Positions 9,032 to 19,437 are shown, counted from the first letter of the stretch. The stretch is DNA of 19,437 nucleotides from Pleurotus ostreatus/Saccharomyces cerevisiae fusant (GCA_024196135.1 JAMQCK010000595.1:1-19437); one strand, 5' to 3'. Notes: generated by a model from the letters alone, not told the origin. Numbers and translations are program-made.

Positions 9032-11135
9032 TCACCAAACGATCCATTCGCCATACATATTCGGTCTCTCACCCCGTACATACGACTCGAACGTACGCTT
9101 CAATACCGCTGACCAACTCAGATCTGCCGCCGCGTCCCCATCCAGCTCACGCCCTGGCGAGATCCTAGCTGCCTGCCGCAACTGCCTCTCTCCCTCGTAG
9201 AACCGCGCCCCGAGCTCGGGCCAATTGCGGACCTTGTCGAAGGGCTTATGCCTGTGAGCGGGTCAGCAGAGCCGCGGTTACACCGGCCTAGTAGTCACCA
9301 TTGATTATGATAGTGGTGGGAGAAAGCGCCCTGGAAGAATCCCTCGAAGCCAAGCGCTTCTGGCTCTCCGATTGTGGTGTCGAAGAACTCGCTGAAGCTA
9401 TAAGACCATGAGCGAAAGGCTGAGAATATCCTCGAGAACACCCACCTCTCGAAGTACGGTTGTGGCGGTCGATCCCTCTGAAAGCTATCCGTGTTCAGCC
9501 ATGCCGAGTCGAACAGGGCATCTGGCAGCCGCATGTACAGAGGCTCCAGATTCGCCTCCTTCATGTACTTGGTGACCGTGATGGGGTGGAAGTCGAGCCC
9601 ATTTCGCAGCGCTGTCCGAAGGATGAACGAACCAAGCTGAGTCTGCCGCCCAAGCTTCGTTACCGCCGTGTTATATCGCGGGAACCGCGACCACTGGTAC
9701 GCAAAAGCGCCCTTCCATCCCCACAGTTCCTCCCAGTCTCGCAGCAGCACCGAATCTGCGTCCAGGTAGACACCACCAAAGCGGTGGCATACAACGAACC
9801 GCACCAGGTCCGAAAGGATCACGGACATGCCTTCCAGAGTAGCGTGGTCACCGGAAGCCACCACTTTGCCCTCCGAACGGATGACGCTCACGTCCCTCCA
9901 GCGGTCCTTCAATTCGTCCAACGAATCCAGCTGCTCGCCCGTTTGCCATAGCTTGAACTGAATCACGTCTCGGAAGCGAGGATCCAAAAATGGCGCCGCC
10001 CACGGACTGTTGCGTATGTTTTCCTCGAGCTGCGCCTCATTCGAGATATCGGGTGCGTTCACCCAGACCCACAGTCGCGGCCGGCAGGCTTCGCGAGACG
10101 TGTTCTGCGTGTAGAGGAAGGACAACAACAACACGTAGGGCTTGTCCGTAAACGGAAGCGCCCAAAAGACGTGGAAGAGTCGCGGGTGATCAGAGTCGCA
10201 GCTTGGAACGGGCGACGGGTGGTCGATGGGTGGCACAATGGGCTTCGCAGACAGCCGCCTGAGCTCTTCGTGCTCCAGCTCCGCATTCCGCTGCGCCTCC
10301 GCATACGTCGCGCCCGTCAGGTTCAGCACCGCCTTCCCCGTCTCCACATACACGTACTTCCACTCTTCCAGCGCGCCCTGCCGCACGCGCCGCCCGACGT
10401 CGAGGCCCGCGCCGCGCCGGAGCACCTTGAGGCAGTCGCGCACGTACTGTGTGGCTAGGTCCTAAGCACACACGCGAGACGAGAGGGGGGAAGGCATGGG
10501 GCGCACTTTGCCTGCGTTGTAGTCGCAGTGGGCGAGCACTGCGTCGAGGTCGGCGATCGCGCCCATTGGCGGCCGAGGGGGCCACGACGCGTTGTGCGCA
10601 AAGGCGTCGAGGTAGACGCGCTCGCTGCCGATGCCTTCGGTTGGCGTGCCGAGGGATTCGTCGGTGAGGGCTTTGTACTTGCTGGGTATTCGGCTGCGCG
10701 AGGGTATACTGGGATTATGAGGGCGTGCGGTCAGCCCGACTTCCTTGGGTACTGACATGCTATGAGTGATCATTAAGGCGCGCAGATTCGCCCCCCACAC
10801 GCACCTGGTCTTCTGCTTGGATAGTGTCCGGCGTTCACCTCCCACTGCCATAAATCCCGCAACTGTTCGGGAGTGTAGTCGACCAGAGGACCCGTCGAGA
10901 CGAAGGGGATCGCACGCGTCCACTCATACCCCGTCTTCAGTATCGCAATCACGGCAATACTTACGACCGCCATCGTCGCCAGCAGGAGCATACGCGCCTT
11001 GCTCAGACGCGGCGCATTCCGCCTTGGATGCACGGCTGGCAACTGCAGCACGACTGGCTCTCGTCTAAACAAGCGCTGCGCCCATGATGCTGAGGATTTC
11101 CACTGCCGTGAGTCCTGCCGGCTATGCGCAAACAT
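9032..11135 (-). CDS. DXD glycosyltransferase, GT32-like, type II membrane protein (copy B)
   Basis: 631 aa in five exons: 11135-10805, 10751-10507, 10446-9446, 9397-9299, 9251-9032 (introns 53, 60, 48, 47 bp). The ATG at 11135 is the first in frame (a GTG lies four codons earlier). A membrane helix spans about residues 49-66 (MLLLATMAVVSIAVIAIL). Shared landmarks with copy A: HYPSRRP, YVRDCLKVL, PFTDKPY, RFGGVYLDADSVLLRDW with Asp-Ala-Asp at 421-423, RPPQPY and RGERPNMYGEW near the end. All four introns sit at the same places and phases as in copy A, and exon 2 is exactly 245 nt in both, so the pair arose by tandem duplication. The long Ser/Lys/Asp insertion of A is absent. For exon 3 an acceptor 15 nt upstream (exon from 10461, adding DLATQ) is also in frame; I prefer 10446 by comparison with A. 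Likely a Golgi enzyme; substrates unknown. Confidence 0.88.
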
Positions 11136-11410
11136 GCCAGAGGCCACAGAGTGTGAGGGGAGATTATGCGAGCGAGCAGTGGGGGAGCAGGTTCAAGTAG
11201 ACGCGCGCTGCATCATTTCGATCACGAGCGCCGTTCGCGCCACCCGCTTCGGCAAGATCCGTGGAGTTCAATTTCGGGCATGAGTTCAAGAACTAGAGAC
11301 TAGAGACGCCAGGTTTCAGGCAGCGCCTCTGCCTGATTTTCTCGTGCTCGAACCCGACATGGCCGTGGATCAATGCTGTCACATTTGTGCGGGATAGAGC
11401 GCTGTCGAAA
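11136..11410. other. Intergenic region upstream of glycosyltransferase B
   Basis: 275 bp that hold the promoter of copy B and the 3' UTR of the ThuA-like gene, both on the minus strand. No TATA box or repeat stands out. Confidence 0.4.
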
Positions 11411-12761
11411 TTACAGAATCAAGGCAAGCAATCCAACCAAAACCAATCCTCCGATAGTCGGGAAGCGGGTATTCGTAGTCACACTCCCATTCTCGTCCGA
11501 CGACCTGCAAACCACAGATCAGCACAATTCATACTCCTGTGCTGACAGCTGTACTCACGACTGAGTCGCCTGCGCCGCCCCATCCGACGCAGTCGACGAA
11601 GCATTGCCGGCCTCCCCGTTGCCCACGGACGCGCTCGAATTAAACGCGCGCGTCGTGTTGGCATCGAGCGCCCACTTGATGCCTCCCATAACGTGGGCCA
11701 TGAACGTGTCGTCGTGCCAGGTCTCGTTGAGGTGGCCTAAGCTTGTGTAGAAACTACGTCCTGCGGTAATTCCGTCCTGGACGCCCGCGCCTTCTTCTTG
11801 GTACCAGGCTGAAGGTATAGTCAGAGGCTAAGCTCAGGTTTGTGCAAGGAAATGCAAGACTGACCTGTCGGATGTGGCGTTCCCTGGTTGTACTTACGCT
11901 CGCCGGGATCTACAAGTGCACAGTCAGCGTTTACGATACCAGCTGCGATGATCCAGTCTCACCGTTGTAGGTGCTCTCATCCGCAGACAGAATGACTACA
12001 GCACCCACATCCCTAGGGTCCGACTTGAAGTTGTACCTACGCAACAGCGGTGAGCAATTGATGCCCTCGCCCGTACTTTTCTACTCTTACATCTCGTCCC
12101 GGACCTGCCACTGCTCAGGCAGCATCGACGTGCTCGGGTGCGAGCGGTCCAATACATCGACCGTCTGCAAGGCTTTGTATCAACAGGAATCTTCGGATCA
12201 CGTCCGTCACGATACGTACTGCGTTCGTGAGCTCTGGATGGTAGTCGAAGTATGCGCCTAGGGAATAGATGAATTTTTGTCACAAAGGAGCATCCTCCTC
12301 CATCCGCTTACCAATCTCCCGCCCATAGAACTCTGTGGTGTTCAAGCAATCCGTTGCAGAATGGATGCCAATAAAGTTGCCGCCGAGGTTTAAGTACTTC
12401 TGGAACGCGGCTATGCCATCGTCGTCCAGTACTGCCCGCTCGTCAGCTGCTTCCGCCTCACCCAGCTCGACTCCTACTGCTAAAAAATAAAAAGAGAGGC
12501 CCACGCACCTTCTCCCGTATTCGAAAGAAACACCAGCGCATCGTACTGCTTCAGATTATCATCCGTAAACAGCGACTTGTCTTCCGTAGCATCGAAGGTG
12601 ATAGACGCAGAGGTTCCGGAGTCCTTGAGCGCTTGGACAGCGGTGGGGATAGAATCGTGTCGGAATTGTTCTGTTGCGGAGTAGATGAGGACGCGAGGTG
12701 TGCTGGCGGCGAGGGCGAGTCCGGAGAGAGAAGAGAGGGTGAGGAGGGTAGTAGGGATCAT
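11411..12761 (-). CDS. ThuA-like domain protein, secreted, with hydrophobic C-terminal tail
   Basis: 315 aa in eight exons: 12761-12509, 12431-12312, 12257-12220, 12164-12091, 12036-11963, 11909-11865, 11808-11559, 11504-11411 (introns 77, 54, 55, 54, 53, 56, 54 bp). Signal peptide at residues 1-19 (MIPTTLLTLSSLSGLALAA), then PRVLIYSATEQFRHDSIP, FLSNTGE, LGGNFIGIHSATDC, YFDYHPE, DRSHPST, a stretch with YNFKSDPRDVGAV, and near the end SLGHLNETWHDDTFMAHVMG. These are hallmarks of the ThuA/glutamine-amidotransferase-like fold; ThuA is linked to trehalose use in rhizobia. The last exon adds a Ser/Asn linker and a hydrophobic tail ([14 protein letters not shown]) of GPI-anchor type. The fold has no well-established enzymatic activity in fungi; carbohydrate-related work at the cell surface is inference. 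Keeping the last intron would end the protein before the tail. Confidence 0.88.
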
Positions 12762-13319
12762 GTTGGTGGAGATAAAAACCAGAAAATAGATGTGCGATAG
12801 TGTGTTAGTTATCCGAGAAGTATCCAAGAAGAGCGAGAGAAAGAAGTAGCTAGAGGCTCCGGCAGAAACAGCGTTATGCTGCGTCAGCGACTTCAAAAGG
12901 GGCAGGTCAAGTGCTATGTGCGCCTTCGGCTGTCCTTGTCACTAAGCGGGTCAACCGGTGACTGCCTGAGCTCTGAAAGGTGGGGTGAAGTGCCGCTGAC
13001 CCAAGGGACGCTGAGGGTGAGAGCAGAGTTGAAACCTGGTGTGGCCCACGTGCGTGCCCAGCTGACGACCAGGGAAGCTCGTGATGGCACATGGTTCGCA
13101 CGGGACCGTGATGTTCAACTTCGCCAGTCAGTTCGAGGAAGAAGACCGTGGTCAGCCTCCAAGGGAGTAATTGCACGAGGAGGGCAGATCTACGGCGCAT
13201 AGTCGCTGATACTTCGCTGCTATTTGGAGTTCGTAGTGACATTGGTATTGCTACAACTTCTACTCTACATTTCTTGCTCCTTGCGCTTAATTTATGCAAA
13301 ACTCAGTCGCTTGACCCAA
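12762..13319. other. Intergenic region between ThuA-like gene and epimerase
   Basis: About 560 bp with the promoter of the ThuA-like gene on the left and the 3' UTR of the epimerase gene on the right. Open frames of 72-148 codons here overlap neighbouring exons or lack motifs. No TATA box is clear. Confidence 0.5.
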
Positions 13320-14342
13320 TTATTGGGCAGCACGAGCGGCCTCAATCCTGGCCTGGGCAGCGTTGACGGTGGCCTTGAGCACGGTGATAACGCCCTCCGG
13401 GTCGGGTGCGCCAAAGATGGCGGTACCAGCGACGATGACGTTGCTTCCTGCGTGGGATGTAAGGACACAAGTCGGAGAGAACGATCCACTGCGTTCCACG
13501 AACCTGCATGAGCACACTTATCGATCGTCTTGGGCCCGACACCGCCATCGACCTCGATATCTTTGTCGGGATACCGCTTTCGGAGCTCCTCGACCTTGGG
13601 CACGCAGCGCTCGATGAAGCTCTGGCCGCCGCGTCCGGGATATACGGTCATGACGAGCAGCATATCTGCCGCGTTCGCCATCTCGTCTGTGATCGCCGAG
13701 GCGGGGGTATCGGGGGAGATAGCAAGGCCAGCCTTCATGCCACGCTTGTGGATGTGCTCGATGATCGGCAGTGGTTCAGCTGCGAGGCGTTTCAGAGGGA
13801 GAGGAGGCAGTACTAGAGAAAGTGCTTACGCGCAGCCTCGAGGTGGAAGCAGTAAAGCGCGCCTCCTGCGTCGGCGATATCGTCAACCCACTTACTTGAA
13901 CGCGTCAGGGAATTGACTAAAGCAGTGGGCAGGGGAGGGTCACCTTCTCTGGGTTTGAAACCATCATATGGCAGTCCATGAAGATGTCAGGAATGCCCTT
14001 CTTGACGCAGGCAAGGATTGGCGCGCCTGCGGAGCGCGGTGTGAGTTAGGCAGTACGGGCGCGAGATCGCGAGACGCTGACCCATAGTGATGTTGGGCAC
14101 AAAGTGGCTTAGAGGCGGTGTCAATTTAGAGAGGGGGAATACAAAGGCGGAGCACATACCCGTCCATCACATCTGTAGGCGGAGGGGGACGACGCGGTGA
14201 GCTCGAGCTCGTCTCTGGATCGATAAGCCGACGCACCCATATGCAGCCATTCTGCGCCGCCCTTGATCATCCGCTGGCACTCAGCGGTGAGCTGACCAAA
14301 GTCGGACGCAAGGACGGAGGGGGAGATGATCGCGCGCGGCAT
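13320..14342 (-). CDS. RPE1: Ribulose-phosphate 3-epimerase
   Basis: 230 aa, usual for the family, in seven exons: 14342-14237, 14172-14160, 14107-14082, 14026-13944, 13890-13830, 13779-13504, 13447-13320 (introns 64, 52, 55, 53, 50, 56 bp). It interconverts ribulose 5-phosphate and xylulose 5-phosphate in the pentose phosphate pathway in the cytosol. Motifs: IISPSVLASDFGQL, WLHMDVMDGHFVPNITMG with metal ligands His34 and Asp36, DIFMDCHMMVSNPE (third ligand His), LLVMTVYPGRGGQSFI, and EVDGGVGP (fourth ligand Asp), then the phosphate-binding end GSNVIVAGTAIFGA. Exon 2 is only 13 nt and exon 3 26 nt; both are needed to keep the conserved DVMDGHF run. The ATG at 14342 is the first in frame. It faces the + strand GPI-type gene across a 266-bp shared promoter. 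Confidence 0.95.
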
Positions 14343-14608
14343 CGAGGCGGTACTGGCAGTCAATGACAAGGTCACAAAACGCGCAGAGGCAGTGACGTCG
14401 GTCGCGCCTCGGCGGCGGGGTCCGGTGTGCCGGCGTGCCGAGCCTGCCGCGCCCCGTCACGTCACGGATCTGCCATCATCGCCTCCGGCTCTCCGGCCTG
14501 CGCAGCGCTTTGGCAGGTTTGCATATAAACGCCATCGCGACTTGTCTCATTCCCCCACCTTCGTTCTTCGTTTCCCCAGTTTTATACCGGTTTTATATTA
14601 TCGTCGCC
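14343..14608. promoter_or_regulatory. Divergent promoter of RPE1 and a secreted-protein gene
   Basis: 266 bp between the minus-strand epimerase ATG (14342) and the + strand ATG at 14609. It contains TGACGTCG at 14393-14400 and two CGTCA half sites at 14455-14464, both like ATF/CREB-type bZIP sites, and a TATA box for the + strand gene. bZIP binding is inferred from sequence only. Confidence 0.5.
14524..14529 (+). promoter_or_regulatory. TATA box of the + strand GPI-type gene
   Basis: TATAAA (in GCATATAAACG), 80 bp before the ATG at 14609. Its paralogue at 4576 has a TATA box at a similar distance. Confidence 0.6.
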
Positions 14609-15298
14609 ATGTTCTCCAAGGCCGTCCTTGTCTCCGCCCTCGCCGCTACTGCTCTCGCTGCCCCCGGGCAGGAGAAGCGCCAGAGTCAGTCGCGTCCCCA
14701 TCGTCCCATTCCCCTCACTCACCCTCTGCAGTCGGTAGCGCCATCGACTCGATCACCAGCGCTGCTGGTTCCGCCATAACCGCAGGCGCTAGCGATGGTA
14801 CGCTCTCCCCCACATCACGTCGCATACCCCGTGGAGACTGACCCATTCACTCAGCTGGCTCCTACATCAGCGAGGCCACTGCTGCCGCTGGCTCTGCGTG
14901 GAGCGAGGGCTACTCTGACGCGATCAGCGTTGGCTCCGGCCTGATTGAGACTGTCACCTGTACGTCCCACCCACCTCACTACCGTTTCCCTCCCCGCTGA
15001 CTCGCCCTTAGCCAAGGCTGACGGCGTGTACACCATCCTCTCATCTGTTGGCGGCGAGGCATGGACGCTCGCGACCTCTGGCGCTGGCGATGCTACGTCG
15101 ATTGGTGGCTCCGTCTTCACGCTTGCGACCGGCGCTGCCGGTTCTGCAGCTAGCGAGGCTTCTGCCGCCGCTTCGTCAGCAGCCAACGACGACGACAACA
15201 ACGGTGCTCTCTCTACGATGGCTGCATCCAACAGCCTCGCGCTCGGTGCCATCACGGTGGTCGGCAGCACGCTTCTTGGCGCTTTCATCGTCCTATAG
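14609..15298 (+). CDS. Secreted Ala/Ser/Gly-rich protein with GPI-type tail (paralogue of 4029-4576)
   Basis: 177 aa in four exons: 14609-14684, 14732-14797, 14855-14959, 15012-15298 (introns 47, 57, 52 bp). The signal peptide is MFSKAVLVSALAATALAA, followed by PGQEKRQ with a Kex2-type Lys-Arg site. The mature part is rich in Ala, Ser, Gly and Thr, with two similar TLAT(S/G)GA segments (about residues 100-125), then Asn/Asp-rich NDDDNNGALS and a hydrophobic end (VVGSTLLGAFIVL) without charge, as in GPI signals. It shares with the minus-strand gene at 4029-4576 the N-terminus, the first intron (phase 1, straight after the Gln of KRQ), the second-exon motif SxxxSxTSAA and the NGAxS...LLGAxxVL tail. 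No known domain is visible. A wall or membrane surface protein is likely; function is unknown. Confidence 0.82.
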
Positions 15299-15842
15299 TC
15301 ATTGACACTTGCTTGACCGCGACCTGTATACCCGGTGGATAGTACTTATGTAGGAAGTGGTATTTAAGTACAGAAGAGCAGATAATTTTATGCCTTCTTG
15401 GCTTGTCATGCACACTTGTTTCCACAGTTAGGCAGCCGCCTGCCAGTGAGTTTGAATATGGAGGGGATCTGTCTCCTCAATTTGGGGAGTAAGAAGTTCT
15501 TTCGTCTCTCGATCGTCTTTCAGGGAAAGCAGGGAAGGGGTTGATTACGACGTCGACTGCGTGCTACAGGATATTATCAGAGTATGCGGTAGGTGAGTAC
15601 AGAATGAGATGTGATTTGTGTGTGGCGGGTATGAAACGAGCGGTCAGGTATACGATACGGTAGGTCGAAAGCAACGTCGTAAAAGTAGGTAGGTAGTGGT
15701 AGATCATCAAGTGCGCATCTGGTCGTCGCAAGCGAGGGTTGCTGCACCGTGGTCGCCGCGGTCGGGGGCTGCTACACCACGGGCAATGGTGACCGCACCG
15801 CGAGCAACTCAGAAACGCATCATGGGGCGGTCGCACATCCAT
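15299..15842. other. Convergent intergenic region
   Basis: About 540 bp between the 3' ends of the + strand GPI-type gene and the minus-strand DnaJ gene. It is A+T-richer and should hold both 3' UTRs. I see no gene here. Confidence 0.55.
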
Positions 15843-17660
15843 CTATTGCGGCCTGCACTCCGGCTCGTGCTCGTCGTCTTCGTCGTCCTCCCAGTCCTCC
15901 TCGCCCTCGCCGAACTGCGCGCCGTCAAAGAAATCAGACCCGGCAGGGAATGAGCGCCCACGCACGTCGTCGATGTCGATCTCCTCGTAGGGAGCCTCAT
16001 CTACGATCTCCGGCGCGGGCTCGGGGTTCGAGCGTTTGGGTGGGAGGAGGGCGGAGAGGGCCTGGTGGGGGATTATTAGTCTCATTCGAAGGGGAAGTCG
16101 TGAGATGCAAGATACGCACGTTGGTATCGACGGTCTTGAGCCATTGCGCATCTGGCATCTCGACGTCGAAGAGAATGTACAGATCGCCCTTCGTGTCTGG
16201 CCGTTTGTGTACCGGCATACCCTCCCCACGAAGCACGATCGTATCGTCGGGCTTGATGATCTTGCCCGGAGAGGACGAGACCTTGATTCCCCTCCCATCC
16301 AGATGCGTGACGAGTATGCGCGAGAAGCCCATAAGGGCCTCCGAGAGGGTGATAGTGACATGCGTGAGGAGGTCGTTGCCGGAGCGCTCGAACGAGTCGT
16401 GGGGCGCGGCTTTTAGGATGAAGATCACGTCGCCGGGGGGTACGCCGGGTTCTTGGTCGCCGGCGCCTGCGAGGACGATGCGTTGCCGGTCGGTCATGCC
16501 CTTCTCGATGTGGATTTCCTGTCGAGACTTTTCCTTCACCGTCTTCTCGCCCTTGCACTTTTTGCAGCTGTGTAATGTTAGGATCGCGCCACGCTGAGAT
16601 GTAGCATGGATTACTCACCGGTCCTTCTCGCGCAACTTCTCGCCTGAGCCCTTGCAGTCAGAGCAAGGCGCGCGAGAGGTGCCGTAGTGGTTCGGTGAGA
16701 TCTATCCAAGTCGTAAGTTCAAGGATTAGAAGTAGGTAGGGATCACAACGGACCGCGGTATGCACGAAGGACCACCCCTTCCCTTCACACTTGGTGCAAG
16801 GCTTCGGCTTCGCACTCCCCCGCGCACCGGACCTAGCGCATCATCAGCATACCGCACTACCCAATGTCCAAACACCGCTCACCCCTTGCACACCCCACAC
16901 AGCACCTCCTTCTGAATATTCATCTGCACCGTCTTGCCATTGTACAGATCCTCCAGCGTCACATCGTACGGGATGACCGAGTCCTCGCCCTTGCCCTTCC
17001 GCCGACCCATCCCCGGGCCACCGTTGAAGTCGAAGAACATGCCCGAGCCTTCGAAGAACTGCGCGAAGAGGTCCGCCGCGTCGAAGCCCGCGGGGCCGCC
17101 GGGCCCACCATTCAGCCCGGCCATGCCGCTGCGATCGTAGGCGGCGCGCGATTGGGGGTCGATCAGGATTTCGTAGCTGGAGGGAGGGGGAGGTAAGTGG
17201 GTAGGGTGGGGATAAGTGGGAGGGCACGGACGCGGCGGCGATCTCTTGGAACTTTTGGGCAGCATCGGGGTCGTCGATGTTCTGCGGGGATGGTCAGCGG
17301 GACAGGCGGTAAGTAGGGGAGTGACCACGCACCTTGTCCTAGTGATAGGTCGCCCGCATGAGTATCGCGGGAAGGGTATTGTGGGGAGAACTAACCGGAT
17401 GATGCTGCATGGCCTGCACATACCGTCTGTCAGCCCTCCGTATACCTACGATACACTATACACGCACCTTCTTGCGATAGGCCTTCTTGATCTCCGCTAG
17501 CGTGCAAGGCTAAATAGGCTGCTAGCTGCGCCACTGTACTTTACATACCTTCCCCCGCCTCCACCGACACGCCTAGCAATTCATAGAGTTCCGTCTCAAC
17601 AGGCACTAGATAGGGTATGTTAGCAAAGCAGCCACCAAGATGACTGAGGGCCCATTCACT
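15843..17660 (-). CDS. Type I DnaJ/Hsp40 co-chaperone (Ydj1-like)
   Basis: 427 aa in eleven coding exons: 17660 (one base), 17605-17549, 17496-17468, 17413-17396, 17338-17333, 17281-17232, 17176-16883, 16832-16754, 16701-16619, 16567-16120, 16061-15843. Introns are 50-58 bp. J domain at residues 4-66 with His34-Pro35-Asp36, which stimulates Hsp70 ATPase; Gly/Phe-rich part at about 70-115; four CxxCxGxG-type repeats at 147-150, 164-167, 191-194 and 207-210 (zinc finger); substrate-binding C-terminal domain; acidic tail; last four residues CRPQ, a CaaX-like end as in yeast Ydj1, hinting at farnesylation. No ATG precedes MPVETELYELLG in its exon: the A at 17660 and TG at 17605-17604 join across a 54-bp intron to make it. 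Two donors are GTCCGT, weaker than the rest. Cytosol or ER surface is inferred. Confidence 0.9.
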
Positions 17661-17993
17661 TTCGTAAAAGAATGCAAGAACAGAAGGAGTAAGGAACTGA
17701 GAAGGGAGGACGCAAGTCGCGTCTTGGGAGACAAATTTGGCGAATTCTCGACGCGCCTGCGAACCGCGTGGCTGCGCGCCTCATTTTACCGCTTATGGGA
17801 GGCATTGTTATCCTCGCTGAATCGCGCCAAGGTTTCCCAATCAGGCAACAATTCCTGCGCCCACACAAATAGTAAATCCAACATCACAGATGACGAGTAT
17901 TATTCAGTACATTGGGATTCGCCAGACTTCTAATTTAATGTACAACAGCACCAAGATCGTCCCAGTCTATGTCATGAAAGCGTGAAAGTTCGT
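17661..17993 (-). promoter_or_regulatory. DnaJ upstream region and pyruvate kinase 3' flank
   Basis: 333 bp between the first coding base of DnaJ and the stop of pyruvate kinase, both on the minus strand. The part nearest 17660 should be the DnaJ 5' UTR (first exon). I looked for alternating GAA/TTC heat-shock elements and found no convincing array. Confidence 0.4.

Positions 17994-19437
<1,444 letters not shown>

Noticed and set aside
11136..11147. Upstream start of glycosyltransferase B at 11147
   Set aside because: That codon is GTG; the first in-frame ATG is at 11135.
15749..16597. 282-codon + strand open frame
   Set aside because: Antisense to the DnaJ C-terminal exons; composition reflects the complement of that gene.
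17661..17993. Heat-shock element array upstream of DnaJ
   Set aside because: Isolated GAA and TTC triplets occur but not in the alternating 5-bp spacing needed.

Overview
The window looks like nuclear DNA of a filamentous basidiomycete, probably an Agaricomycete. Coding DNA is GC-rich. Nearly every gene is broken by many short introns (mostly 47-65 bp, GT-AG, several with a CTGAC/CTAAC-type branch site near the acceptor), and some exons are only 6-29 nt. Gene models were built by hand: I joined exons so that family motifs run through, frames match across each junction and total lengths are multiples of three. Species cannot be told from the sequence alone.

Layout. (1) 1-321 (+): 3' end of a prefoldin subunit 6 gene. 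(2) 322-1459: convergent gap with a small tandem repeat. (3) 1460-3042 (-): complete Old Yellow Enzyme family flavin oxidoreductase, 7 exons. (4) 4029-4576 (-): small secreted Ser/Ala-rich protein with a GPI-type tail. (5) 5310-5750 (-): a second small secreted/tail-anchored protein, intronless. (6) 6480-8858 and 9032-11135 (-): two tandem paralogous DXD glycosyltransferases (GT32-like, type II membrane proteins) with the same five-exon structure. (7) 11411-12761 (-): secreted ThuA-like protein with a hydrophobic C-terminal tail, 8 exons. (8) 13320-14342 (-): ribulose-phosphate 3-epimerase, 7 exons. (9) 14609-15298 (+): a larger paralogue of the protein in (4), divergent from the epimerase. 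(10) 15843-17660 (-): type I DnaJ/Hsp40 (Ydj1-like) with a CaaX-like end, 11 exons. (11) 17994-19437 (-): pyruvate kinase, 5' end outside the window.

The genes are mostly housekeeping (chaperones prefoldin and DnaJ; central carbon metabolism RPE and pyruvate kinase) mixed with surface or secretory-pathway genes (two glycosyltransferases, GPI-type proteins, ThuA-like protein). I see no mobile element, RNA gene, or obvious biosynthetic cluster. I also see no clear undescribed system. The most striking features are in gene structure: a DnaJ start codon that appears to be assembled by splicing, a 6-nt microexon carrying the Asp of its HPD motif, a 13-nt microexon in the epimerase that starts inside a metal-ligand codon, and a last intron in the ThuA-like gene whose retention would remove the membrane tail.
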